Notes: generated by a model from the sequence alone, not told the origin. A stretch of 13,100 nt of DNA from Chitinophagales bacterium (GCA_013298445.1 JAAFHQ010000069.1:1-13100), one strand, 5' to 3'; numbered from the stretch's first letter, positions 1 to 7,452 are shown. Made by a program: numbers and translations.

Positions 1-440
1 GGATTGCCTACCAGCAAGGCATAAGCTGGGACGTCTTTCAGGACAACTGCCCCAGCCCCTATAAAGGCATAGGCTCCAATGCGGATGCCGCACAGTATGG
101 TGGCATTTGCTCCAATGGTAACGCCACGTTCTACCCAGGTTTCACGGTACTCTCCCTTGCGGTTGACGGCACTGCGTGGATTGTAGACGTTGGTGAACAC
201 CATCGATGGGCCCAGAAACACATCGTCTGCACAGATGACCCCCGAATACAGCGATACGTTGTTTTGCACTTTGACATTTTTTCCCAAAACCACCCCATCG
301 GCAACAAATACATTTTGTCCCAAACTACACTGTTCACCAATTACAGCACCTGGCATGACGTGACAGAAATGCCAGATTTTGGTGCCTGCTCCAATTTGGG
401 CACCAGGGTCGATGATGGCGGTGGGATGTTGGTAGAACAT
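1..440 (-). CDS. wbpD: WbpD/WlbB-type UDP-amino-sugar N-acetyltransferase (partial, C-terminus outside window)
   Basis: About 146 N-terminal residues are visible; the rest lies beyond position 1. The protein is a string of hexapeptide repeats (for example IGAGTKIW near residue 17, IGEQCSLGQNVFVADGVVLG at 34-53, VTIGANATILCG at 107-118, AFIGAGAVV at 125-133), which form a left-handed beta-helix. The stretch GPSMVFTNVYNPRS (77-90) and the ending DVPAYALLVGN are characteristic of the WbpD/WlbB family. Known members use acetyl-CoA to acetylate the 3-amino group of UDP-2-acetamido-3-amino-glucuronate, a step to di-N-acetylated mannuronic acid in surface polysaccharide. Related enzymes acetylate other 3-amino sugars, so the exact substrate is inferred. 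The start at 440 is the only in-frame ATG after an upstream TAA, and the N-terminus (MFYQHPTAIID) fits the family. The partner sugar-pathway genes are not in the window. Confidence 0.85.
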   Translation of the reverse strand, partial: MFYQHPTAIIDPGAQIGAGTKIWHFCHVMPGAVIGEQCSLGQNVFVADGVVLGKNVKVQNNVSLYSGVICADDVFLGPSMVFTNVYNPRSAVNRKGEYRETWVERGVTIGANATILCGIRIGAYAFIGAGAVVLKDVPAYALLVGN

Positions 441-443
441 GTC

Positions 444-551
444 GTTGAGCGGGTTGAGAAGGTTTAGGGAAGTTTAGGGAGGTTTAGGCTCCGCGAGCGA
501 CTTGTACATGGACACGTCTAAGTCGCTTGCGGAGCCTAAACCTTCTCAACC
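444..551. repeat. Compound inverted repeat with three 10-bp direct repeats
   Basis: The spacer between the acetyltransferase and the MoxR gene is almost entirely structured. Arm A, 481-503 (ggtttaggctccgcgagcga then ctt), pairs with 520-542 with one mismatch over 23 nt, around a 16-nt loop (504-519). A second left-hand segment, 452-466 (ggttgagaaggttta), is a perfect 15-nt complement of 537-551. Both left segments therefore compete for the right-hand GCCTAAACC region, so two mutually exclusive folds are possible. Three 10-bp direct repeats of the form RGTTTAGGGA lie at 461-490. There is no T-run after either arm, so this is not a textbook intrinsic terminator. It may be a dispersed extragenic palindrome. 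It follows the moxR stop (571) and reaches to within a few bases of the wbpD start. Confidence 0.8.
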
Positions 552-570
552 TCTCTCAACCTTCTAAACT

Positions 571-1464
571 TCATAAGCTATCAAATTTCGAAATCGCCCC
601 CGTTTTTTCAAACAACTCCGTCAAAGACATTTGGGTTTGGCGGATGTCTTGCCAATCCTTGAGGATGATGCCGAGGGTTGATTCTACGGTTTCTTTGTCC
701 AGGTTTTCGATGTGGAGGTTGGCCAGGGCGGTGGCCCAGTCGATGGTTTCAGCTACACCGGGTACTTTGTCGAGGCGCAGTTGGCGCAATTCGCGCATGA
801 AAGCGCAAATTTGTTCCCCCAGTTTGGCGTCGATTCCCGGCACTTTGCTGCGTACAATTTGTAACTCCTTTTCAAAATCAGGGTAATCGATGTACAGGTA
901 CAAACAGCGGCGGCGCAAGGCTTCGGATAACTCCCGCACCCGATTGCTCGTCACGATGACGTGCGGGCGGTGGGTAGCATGGATGGTTCCGATTTCTGGG
1001 ATAGTGATTTGCCAGTCGGAAAGCACCTCCAATAAAAAGCTCTCAAATTCTTCGTCGGCACGGTCGATCTCATCGATCAGGAGGACCGGCGCTTTATGGT
1101 GGGTGATGGCCTGAAGCAAAGGGCGCTTGAGCAGGAATTTTTCACTAAAGATGTTTTTTTCCCGCTCCGCCAAATCCATTTCCAGGCCTTCTTCCATTTT
1201 CAGGTACAACAACTGTTGCTGGTAATTCCATTCGTAGAGGGCATGGTTGGCATCCAGCCCTTCGTAGCACTGCAGGCGGATCAAGTCTGTATCCAGCGCT
1301 TTGGCCATCACCTTGGCAATTTCCGTTTTGCCAACTCCCGCCGGCCCTTCTATCAAAAGGGGCTTGCCCAGGCGCATCGACAAGAACATGGACAGGACGA
1401 TCGGTTTTTCGGTGATGTAGCCTTGTGCAGCCAATAAATCCTGCACTTGTTCCAGTGTTACCAT
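571..1464 (-). CDS. MoxR-family AAA+ ATPase (CoxD-like)
   Basis: A 297-residue protein carrying one AAA+ module. The Walker A motif is GPAGVGKT (residues 40-47), Walker B is VLLIDE (127-132) followed by IDRADEEFESFLLE, sensor 1 is the Asn in VIVTSN (about 174), and an arginine-finger cluster RRR lies at 184-186. This order and the short all-alpha C-terminal part match the MoxR/AAA_5 group, close to CoxD-like proteins. MoxR ATPases are chaperone-like and usually act with von Willebrand factor A proteins to mature or insert cofactors into enzyme complexes. The gene starts 6 bp after the stop of the upstream symporter gene, so the two are very probably co-transcribed and translationally coupled. 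No VWA partner is visible, because the next gene downstream is the sugar acetyltransferase. The family call is firm and the client protein is unknown. Confidence 0.9.
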   Translation of the reverse strand: MVTLEQVQDLLAAQGYITEKPIVLSMFLSMRLGKPLLIEGPAGVGKTEIAKVMAKALDTDLIRLQCYEGLDANHALYEWNYQQQLLYLKMEEGLEMDLAEREKNIFSEKFLLKRPLLQAITHHKAPVLLIDEIDRADEEFESFLLEVLSDWQITIPEIGTIHATHRPHVIVTSNRVRELSEALRRRCLYLYIDYPDFEKELQIVRSKVPGIDAKLGEQICAFMRELRQLRLDKVPGVAETIDWATALANLHIENLDKETVESTLGIILKDWQDIRQTQMSLTELFEKTGAISKFDSL

Positions 1465-1470
1465 GGTAGC

Positions 1471-2757
1471 CTATTTATGAATCAGGGGCGTAAACTCACC
1501 TTCACTTTTGGCCACCACAATGGTAGCGACCGCATTTCCGATCAGGTTGGTGATGGCCCGAGCTTCGGACATGAAGCGATCCACGCCCACCAATAGGCCC
1601 AAACCTTCAATCGGTATTTGGGGAAATGAAGACAATGTCGACGCCAAAACGATAAACCCACTTCCGGTAACCCCGGCGGCCCCTTTGGAAGTCAGTATTA
1701 AAATGCCAACGATGTACAATTGTTCTTGGATGCTCAGTTTCACCCCAAAAACCTGGGCAATAAACAGTACCGACATCGACAAATAGATGCTGGTTCCATC
1801 CAGATTGAAGGAATACCCCGTAGGAATGATCAGGCCAGCGGCTTGTTTGGAGGCACCGTAGCGTTCCATTTTTTCAATCATACGGGGCAAAACTGATTCT
1901 GAGGAGGAGGTCCCCAATACAATCAAAATTTCTTCTTTGATGTAACCCAGTAACTTCCACAAACTGACTTTTGAAAAATAACAAATCAGGTTCAACACCA
2001 CAAAAATGAACAAGGCCATGGTGATGTAAACCGTCAACATGAGCATGGCAAGTGGTTTGAGGGTGCCCAGGCCGTATTTGCCCACGGTGTAGGCCATCCC
2101 GCCAAAGGCGCCCAAAGGGGCCAATACCATGATCATGGCCATGATTTTGAACAAGACCTGCAGAATTTTGTCAAAGGTTTTGAGCAACCCTTGTCCAGTA
2201 TCTCCCAACTGCGCAATGCCAATGCCAAAAAGGATCGAAAAAAACAAAACCTGTAACAAGTTCCCTTCGGCAAAAGCGCCCAGCACATTGGGGGGTACAA
2301 TTTCGGTGATGTGATCCACCCAGGTTTTTTCCTTACTTTTTTCTACATACTCACTGACGTCCCCACTGTTGAGGTGGGCGGTATCCAGTCCGGCACCCGG
2401 TTGAATCAGATTGGAAACTACCAAGCCGATGAACAAGGCCAGGGTCGTGACCGAGATGAAATACAATAAGGCTTTCCCCCCAATACGCCCAAATTGCCGG
2501 AGGTCACTCACCTTGCCAATACCCGTCACGATGGTCAAAAAAATGATGGGCGCAATGACCATCTTGATCATGTTGATGAAGGTTTTGGCGATGGGCTGCA
2601 TGGCTTCTCCCGTTTTTGGGAAAAAAGCCCCCAACAAGACCCCTAACGCAATGGCTACCAAGACCCTGAACGTAAGGTTGTTGTAAAAACGTTTGGGCTG
2701 CGCCAGCTGAACTTCCGGCCCTTCAGCATTTGGGTCGGGGATGTAGGATTGGATCAT
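1471..2757 (-). CDS. dctA: Dicarboxylate/amino acid:cation symporter (DAACS family, DctA-like)
   Basis: A 428-residue inner-membrane secondary transporter of the glutamate/C4-dicarboxylate symporter family. The family landmarks are in order: the serine-rich first re-entrant hairpin (TSSSESVLP, 283-291), the sodium/substrate motif NLDGT (318-322), the second hairpin SKGAAGVTGSGF (357-368), and the substrate-binding helix VDRFMSEARAITNLIGN (392-408), with its conserved Asp, Arg and Asn residues. The wording of this last helix is closer to DctA (succinate, fumarate, malate) than to glutamate carriers, but substrate choice cannot be proved here. Hydrophobic segments begin at about residue 29 after a polar N-terminal tail. 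Length is normal for the family. It is the first gene of an operon with the MoxR ATPase. A large inverted repeat ends 17 nt upstream of the start and could lie in its leader. Confidence 0.92.
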   Translation of the reverse strand: MIQSYIPDPNAEGPEVQLAQPKRFYNNLTFRVLVAIALGVLLGAFFPKTGEAMQPIAKTFINMIKMVIAPIIFLTIVTGIGKVSDLRQFGRIGGKALLYFISVTTLALFIGLVVSNLIQPGAGLDTAHLNSGDVSEYVEKSKEKTWVDHITEIVPPNVLGAFAEGNLLQVLFFSILFGIGIAQLGDTGQGLLKTFDKILQVLFKIMAMIMVLAPLGAFGGMAYTVGKYGLGTLKPLAMLMLTVYITMALFIFVVLNLICYFSKVSLWKLLGYIKEEILIVLGTSSSESVLPRMIEKMERYGASKQAAGLIIPTGYSFNLDGTSIYLSMSVLFIAQVFGVKLSIQEQLYIVGILILTSKGAAGVTGSGFIVLASTLSSFPQIPIEGLGLLVGVDRFMSEARAITNLIGNAVATIVVAKSEGEFTPLIHK

Positions 2758-2774
2758 AGATTTCGGTACTTATT

Positions 2775-2933
2775 AGACTTTATGAATAGAAGGTTGCTCG
2801 GTCAGAACTGGGTCTTTTTGGCCTGCTTTTCGGCTGTTTTTTCGTCCGTAGCGCTGCTACGCACTCTAAAATAAGCCTCAACCAGGCCAAAACCCCTCAG
2901 TTCTACCTCAAGCACCTTCTATTCATAAAGTCT
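2775..2933. repeat. Large imperfect inverted repeat with 51-nt arms
   Basis: The left arm (2775-2825, beginning agactttatgaatagaaggt) and the right arm (2883-2933) are inverted copies. The outer 20 nt are identical and about 40 of 51 positions match without gaps. The 57-nt centre contains a further perfect small hairpin, 2847-2861 (cgtagc-gct-gctacg). The element fills most of the 245-bp space between the dctA start (2757) and the unknown gene ending at 3003. There is no flanking target-site duplication and no coding content. It may be a dispersed extragenic palindrome or fold-back element, or a structured leader of dctA if transcription starts upstream of 2933. A TATATTTA on the minus strand (about 2940-2950) is a weak -7-like candidate. 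Confidence 0.85.
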
Positions 2934-3002
2934 GTTGCGTAAATATAACCGAAAATCTGAGGGTTTTATGGAAGGCTCACAAATGGAGCACATTTTTTTG
3001 GA

Positions 3003-3437
3003 TCACCCCTGTAAAAAGTCTACTGTAATAAACTGTGGCCCATCTTGAATCCGGTAAACCCCTTCGGCAATGCTGGTATTGTCTGTCTCCATTGCATCCA
3101 GTAGTTGATCCGAAAAACAAAATGCCTCTTCCAAACAAAAATACCCACCCGCAAAACGCAGTGCATACTGCTCCGGAGTGATCGAATCTTTTAAAAATTC
3201 AAACCGAATCGTCGAAGAATTGAGCACTTGTAGGTAAGCCAAACTTACTCCACAAGGGGTGTTACTGGCTTGATAATCCGGGGAATCCACCGGATTGATT
3301 TTGCAAATACCCATGCCTTTACAGTTCCGGCTGATTAAACCATATACTACTTCCGCCAAAATTTGGGTTTGCCCCCCTTTTCCGTCAATTATTTTGGAGC
3401 CACGGTCCAAGGTGTGGATTGAAGTGTGTTTGGTCAT
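3003..3437 (-). CDS. Unrecognised 144-residue cysteine-containing protein
   Basis: I do not recognise this protein. It has no signal peptide and no membrane segment, and looks like a small soluble cytoplasmic protein. Its most striking element is NCKGMGICKI (residues 38-47), a C-x5-C motif, with another Cys at about 62 and two more in YFCLEEAFCF. Such spaced cysteines could bind a metal or sit near a redox centre, but the classic ferredoxin spacing is absent. The C-terminal half (EGVYRIQDGPQFITVDF) looks like a compact beta-rich end. The start at 3437 follows a purine-rich AGAGAAA a few bases upstream. It is transcribed divergently from the 490-aa gene across a 275-bp spacer and in the same direction as dctA. 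Codon use resembles that of its neighbours, which supports it being real. Confidence 0.75.
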   Translation of the reverse strand: MTKHTSIHTLDRGSKIIDGKGGQTQILAEVVYGLISRNCKGMGICKINPVDSPDYQASNTPCGVSLAYLQVLNSSTIRFEFLKDSITPEQYALRFAGGYFCLEEAFCFSDQLLDAMETDNTSIAEGVYRIQDGPQFITVDFLQG

Positions 3438-3595
3438 TTTCTCTAGCTTGCCTGTTAAAGGTTAAGGTATGATTTTTTGTTCAAATGTGAGGTTTAAATT
3501 TCAACAAAGCAAGGCATTTTTGCACAAAAATGACCAGCCTAAATACATGGAAATGTAGTTGCCGACATTTTTTCCGGTAAATCAATGGTCATTTT

Positions 3596-3625
3596 TTTGT
3601 AAATATCAAAAAAATGCTAACTTTG
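3596..3625 (+). promoter_or_regulatory. Bacteroidota-type sigma promoter for the 490-aa/505-aa gene pair
   Basis: TTTG at 3596-3599 (end of a T7G run), an 18-nt spacer, then TAACTTTG at 3618-3625. This matches the known Bacteroidota housekeeping pattern (-33 TTTG, -7 TAnnTTTG) exactly. The predicted transcription start is near 3632, giving a leader of about 80 nt before the ATG at 3713. The rest of the 275-bp divergent spacer (3438-3712) is AT-rich. I saw no equally good promoter for the minus-strand gene starting at 3437, only a CACATTTG with too short a spacer to an upstream TTTG. Confidence 0.7.
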
Positions 3626-3712
3626 GATATCGGCTAATGAGTTTTTAAGTTTGGATCTTACCTAATTGTCTATCACTTGTGCTTTTTGCGGGTTTTTTAA
3701 ATTTTCTGATTC

Positions 3713-5185
3713 ATGGAAGAATTCAGAGAGCTGGCTCTATTGTTAAAAAATTACTCAGCCGATCAGCACATCGAGGTATTTGATAGCAGCTCTATCAAAC
3801 AAATACCATTCTGGCCTGCCAGGCCATTTGAAGATGGTCATGCCGATGCAGACCATCAAGTCGAACCTAATCCAGGCGTGAATGGCCAAGCAAAATCGAC
3901 CAGCCACGACCCAAACCAGTCGCGTCAACGACTTTGGAATACCCTGTTGTTTTTGGATTTGACCCAGGAAGATCATTACGATCCCAGAAGGGTAGCTTAC
4001 CTATGTTGGCAACGGCTCGCGGTGTTAAAAACCCTCATGTCGGCGGGTGCATTCAAGTCCTTACGTGAAATTGCTGAGTCAATTCTGCAAATGGCCACAG
4101 CCTACGAGCTTACCACGATTGTGATTGAAACAGCCGCGCAACTTCGGCAATTTTGTGCCCTGCACAATGGGAATATGAGAGGCTTCGAAAAATATTCCCG
4201 AATCATAAATCAATACGAAAACATACTCCAGGCCGAACAGGCCGCGGATGATGAATACTGTGCATTTTTGTTTTTGCAAAATCAGGCCTCGAGCAGTGCC
4301 CAATCACTGGCAAAACACGCCAAAGAAGCTTGCCAAAGGCTCCAACCCCATGCGCAATCCTGTACTACCAGCGCATTCGTGCTCAATTTTTACTTCCTAA
4401 AGTTACAAGCTGCTTTTTTGGACTCGGAATGGGAAGCAGTTGTACAAATCAGCAATCAGGCTACCCACTTATTGAACCGTAAAAGCATCTCCAGTCCCGC
4501 CAAGATAAGTGCCTTTTTCCTGAGCAAAGCCCTGGGTTGGGCCAACCTGGGCCAACTCGATCAAGCGCAGGAGGCATTGAACACCGCTATTGCCGATGAA
4601 GTGGAAGGCAGCTCCAATTGGTACCGCTTACAAGAAATGAAACTGACCTGGCTTTTGCACCAAGGCGAACACACTGTGGCCTTAGACCTGACCAAAAACT
4701 TAAACCTGAAAAACAAATACCCAGAATGGCCTCAGGAGCAGAAGCGATTGTACAACAGTGTTTTGTTGAGCTTAACCGATTCGGGGGAACTTCCTATCTC
4801 TAACCGGGTCAAAGGTATGTTGATGGGCAATTGTCTGCCCTTTCGCAGTTTGTATTTACCGGAAATGAGTAGCTCGAATTTGGATACCCAAGCTGCTTTA
4901 TTGCTATTACAAGTGCCCAAATGGGTACAAAGTGGGGCAAGTGGGCAGCTGGCAAATTGGTTTCAGCAATACCTGGAATTGAGTGGGGCTTGTACGTCCC
5001 AATCCGCGCGTATACAAACATTGATTACCAGCCTCCTGGAAATTGAACTGGGAAAAAAACCGGCGGAGTCGGCACAGGAAGCTATCAATAAATTGAAAAA
5101 CCTGCCCCTGGATTACAGCAGCCCCGAAGCCGCTCCGGAAATCATCAGGATTGAACACATTTTGCATGCCCTGATTGAAATATAA
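3713..5185 (+). CDS. TPR-like alpha-helical protein of unknown function, paralog 1
   Basis: A 490-residue soluble protein, largely predicted helical, with TPR-style helix pairs (for example AKISAFFLSKALGWANLGQL then DQAQEALNTAIADEVEG, about 263-299). No signal peptide, membrane segment or enzyme motif is seen. It is a collinear paralog of the next gene: LLFLD (78-82), KSISSP (257-262) and EVEGSSNW (296-303) recur there at nearly the same residue numbers as LLFLD, KSCTSP and EIEGSRNW. It differs at the N-terminus, where a polar His/Asp/Pro-rich linker (about 40-70) replaces the basic segment of paralog 2. The ATG at 3713 is the first possible start, since an in-frame TGA lies two codons upstream. 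It is the first gene of a likely two-gene operon behind a good promoter. Its function is unknown; a protein-interaction scaffold is a guess from the fold only. Confidence 0.85.
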   Translation: MEEFRELALLLKNYSADQHIEVFDSSSIKQIPFWPARPFEDGHADADHQVEPNPGVNGQAKSTSHDPNQSRQRLWNTLLFLDLTQEDHYDPRRVAYLCWQRLAVLKTLMSAGAFKSLREIAESILQMATAYELTTIVIETAAQLRQFCALHNGNMRGFEKYSRIINQYENILQAEQAADDEYCAFLFLQNQASSSAQSLAKHAKEACQRLQPHAQSCTTSAFVLNFYFLKLQAAFLDSEWEAVVQISNQATHLLNRKSISSPAKISAFFLSKALGWANLGQLDQAQEALNTAIADEVEGSSNWYRLQEMKLTWLLHQGEHTVALDLTKNLNLKNKYPEWPQEQKRLYNSVLLSLTDSGELPISNRVKGMLMGNCLPFRSLYLPEMSSSNLDTQAALLLLQVPKWVQSGASGQLANWFQQYLELSGACTSQSARIQTLITSLLEIELGKKPAESAQEAINKLKNLPLDYSSPEAAPEIIRIEHILHALIEI

Positions 5186-5251
5186 ACGACAGTTAGTTGT
5201 AAAATTAGCCCCACACGACATCTATGCCATTGTTAATCAAAGCACTGTGAA

Positions 5252-6769
5252 ATGACAGAACTAAAAGAGTTTGCCCAGGTCATTGATGGATACAAATTGC
5301 GCCAAATCGAAGTACTGACCCGGCCCCTTCGCCCAGGAGTACAAGAAACGCGTTACAAAGTCATGTACCATGCCTTGGCCGAAGGGCTGGTACGCAATGA
5401 AGTTGAAGGTGCCAGATTGTTGGGATTGGACGCAAAAGGTCGTCCCTTCCGACGGTTTTTAATGGAATTCCGACGGCGTTTGTTTGCACCGCTGTTGTTT
5501 TTGGATACCGAGAACAGTCCAAATTTCAACCCAACCCAAAAAGCCAATTTTGAGTGCTTGCGCAAACTAGCTACTTTTCAAACCCTCGTGTACCGCCACT
5601 GCCCTGAAAATGCCTGCATTCTTGCCAAAGCCATCATCGAATTGGCCATAAACAATGACGTTACCCTGGTGGCACTCGAAATGGCCACTTTTTTAAAACG
5701 CTATTATGTCGAACGGGTACCCGATTCCGCGCAATACCTCTATTATACGGAGTATGTAGAAAGGTTGCGCTTGGACTGGGTTGCAGAAAACAAGGCCATG
5801 GAGAGTTATCAGGCCGTCATCGCTCCAGCTGTAAAGTTTAAATCAACCCAGCTACAAATCTCGAAGCGGGCACAGGCCTTGGTGAATTCATTATCCTTGT
5901 ATAAAGAAAAATGCAACACCATCATCTTTGTGAGCGGGTATTATGCCACAAAGTACATTGGGGAAATGTCCAGATTTCATTGGCATGATGCCATTGCAGT
6001 TTGTGACGAAGCCATCCGTATTTTGGATGAAAAATCATGCACTTCGCCCCGGATCATGGCTGTTTTTAAAGTCCACAAAGTGATTTGCCTAACCATGTTG
6101 GATCGATATGTAGAGGCTTTACAATTGAACTCCGAAGTCATTCAAGCTGAAATAGAGGGATCGAGGAATTGGTTCTTGTATCTGGACAACCAAATGCTCG
6201 TTTCGCTAAAAGCGACCAATTACCAGTTTGCTTATGAGGCCGCTATAAAAATATATTCCAATAAAAATTTTACGGCGATGCCAGAATCAATAAAAGAATC
6301 CTGGATGCTGTTGGCTGCTTACTTGATTTTAGCGGATCGGAATCAAATGATCAATCCTGATATTCCACTTGAAAAAGTTTTGAATTTTAAGTTGGGCAGA
6401 TTTTTGAATCAGGTACCCAATTATTCCAAAGACAAAAAAGGGCTGAATGTTCCTGTTCTGATTGCCCAGTTTTTATTCTTGCTGCAGGCAAAGGAATTCG
6501 ACCAGGCACATGATAAATTGATTGCACTACGAAAATATCGGGTAAAACATTTTAATACCGAAGACGGATACTATCGCACCCAACTATTCATCAGGATGTT
6601 ATGCTCGGTAGTTGGGACGTCTTTTACTAAAAAAATGTTTTTGAAAAAAACCGCAGACATGATCAAAACCGTCACCCAAATCCCCAAAGGTCACCCTGAC
6701 CAACATTTTAAAATCGAAATCATCCCCTATGAGGTCTTGTGGCAATGGGTCATAAATTGTTTGGACTAG
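5252..6769 (+). CDS. TPR-like alpha-helical protein of unknown function, paralog 2
   Basis: A 505-residue soluble helical protein homologous over its whole length to the preceding gene. The N-terminal third has a basic patch, GRPFRRFLMEFRRRLFAPLL (63-82), leading into the shared LLFLD. Helix pairs follow, such as HWHDAIAVCDEAIRILDEKS (243-262) and YVEALQLNSEVIQAEIEGS (286-304), which resemble TPR units. A distinctive YSKDKKGLNVPVLIAQFLFLLQ (391-412) segment lies near the C-terminus; the matching stretch in paralog 1 (LDTQAALLLLQVPKW) is more degenerate. No signal peptide, membrane segment or catalytic motif is visible. It starts 66 bp after the first gene with no promoter seen between, so it is probably co-transcribed. 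I have the impression that such genes occur as adjacent paralogs in Saprospiria-like genomes, but I cannot confirm this here. Function is unknown. Confidence 0.87.
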   Translation: MTELKEFAQVIDGYKLRQIEVLTRPLRPGVQETRYKVMYHALAEGLVRNEVEGARLLGLDAKGRPFRRFLMEFRRRLFAPLLFLDTENSPNFNPTQKANFECLRKLATFQTLVYRHCPENACILAKAIIELAINNDVTLVALEMATFLKRYYVERVPDSAQYLYYTEYVERLRLDWVAENKAMESYQAVIAPAVKFKSTQLQISKRAQALVNSLSLYKEKCNTIIFVSGYYATKYIGEMSRFHWHDAIAVCDEAIRILDEKSCTSPRIMAVFKVHKVICLTMLDRYVEALQLNSEVIQAEIEGSRNWFLYLDNQMLVSLKATNYQFAYEAAIKIYSNKNFTAMPESIKESWMLLAAYLILADRNQMINPDIPLEKVLNFKLGRFLNQVPNYSKDKKGLNVPVLIAQFLFLLQAKEFDQAHDKLIALRKYRVKHFNTEDGYYRTQLFIRMLCSVVGTSFTKKMFLKKTADMIKTVTQIPKGHPDQHFKIEIIPYEVLWQWVINCLD

Positions 6770-6796
6770 TGTAATTGATGCGTTAATCCACTACGG

Positions 6797-6837
6797 TGAA
6801 CGGCTATCTCCCAGGTGGAGACAGCCATCACTGTTCA
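6797..6837 (+). other. Hairpin just downstream of paralog 2
   Basis: ggctatctcc (6802-6811) pairs with ggagacagcc (6817-6826) with one mismatch and a 5-nt loop. An outer tgaac/gttca pair (6797-6801 with 6833-6837) extends it across a 6-nt bulge. It begins 28 nt after the stop codon of the 505-aa gene, so it may stabilise or end the transcript. It lacks a U-run, so it is not a canonical intrinsic terminator. Confidence 0.5.
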
Positions 6838-6987
6838 TAGGATTAAATCGAGTTCTATTCCGGTCCGACTTCCGGCTATTTTTGGAGGGCCTATATCCTG
6901 TTGTAATTCAAATGAATCCAACAACTTATTCCCTCTAATTAGCTGGCAAATCAAAATAGCGACTGCATCAATACGTAAAGTTTTCAT
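6835..6987 (-). CDS. Possible 50-residue small protein (doubtful)
   Basis: A 50-codon frame beginning MKTLRIDAVAILICQLIRG and ending in a hydrophobic-acidic ELDLIL. I do not recognise it. The start is preceded by an A-rich stretch, and TAGATTTG (minus strand, 7030-7037) matches the Bacteroidota -7 pattern about 40 bp upstream, but no -33 element sits at the right distance. An in-frame ATG at 7020 would give a 61-residue version. It lacks the GG-type leader of known small secreted peptides. It could equally be a chance frame in a gene-poor region. Confidence 0.25.
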   Translation of the reverse strand: MKTLRIDAVAILICQLIRGNKLLDSFELQQDIGPPKIAGSRTGIELDLIL

Positions 6988-7425
6988 AGCTTGATATTTT
7001 GGGTTTGAGCAAAAGTGCAATTACAAAAGCAAATCTATCTATTAAGCTTCACCCAGTCACGGCACTTTTACAAAATCCAGCACAGGTCATATTTTGGGCT
7101 TTGCCCCAAATCGAGGGATAGTGACTAACCCAAAAAAAGAAGATTGATCCTGTTTTGCATGGGAAATTGAAATCTAATTAAAAGGGCAAAATAAAAAACA
7201 GGGCAAAATTATAGATAAACCAAGTAGTTTAAATCTTGTTAAATACTGTTAGTCAAATAATTAATACTTCTTATCTTAAGAAAAAATACATAAACTGACC
7301 TGTCTTTTTGAGCGGTAAAACGTTACTCGTACCAGGCGAATTTTACGCGTACTTTGTTGAACCAACACAGAGGGAAGAAAATTCTTCCTAATAAGTTCCT
7401 TCTTAATACCTGTTGCCAAAACCCG

Positions 7426-7452
7426 AAGCGTAGCCCAAGGGCTACGCTTTTT
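7426..7452 (+). terminator. Intrinsic (rho-independent) terminator, plus strand
   Basis: A perfect GC-rich stem, aagcgtagcc (7426-7435) with ggctacgctt (7440-7449), a 4-nt loop caag, and a run of five T (7448-7452) overlapping the end of the stem. This is the best terminator in the window. No plus-strand gene ends close to it; the nearest stop is at 6769. It therefore ends either a 650-nt 3' UTR or an unannotated small RNA. Confidence 0.75.

Noticed and set aside
461..490. Three 10-bp direct repeats as a CRISPR-like array
   Set aside because: The units are contiguous with no spacers and far too short. They are part of the inverted-repeat structure.
1096..1437. 113-codon plus-strand frame
   Set aside because: Antisense to the MoxR ATPase core, which carries Walker A and B motifs on the minus strand.
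2775..2933. Insertion sequence or intact transposon
   Set aside because: There is no transposase frame between the arms (57-nt centre) and no target-site duplication at the edges. At most it is a non-autonomous element.
6797..6837. Intrinsic terminator for the paralog operon
   Set aside because: The hairpin has no following T-run, so it is listed only as a hairpin.
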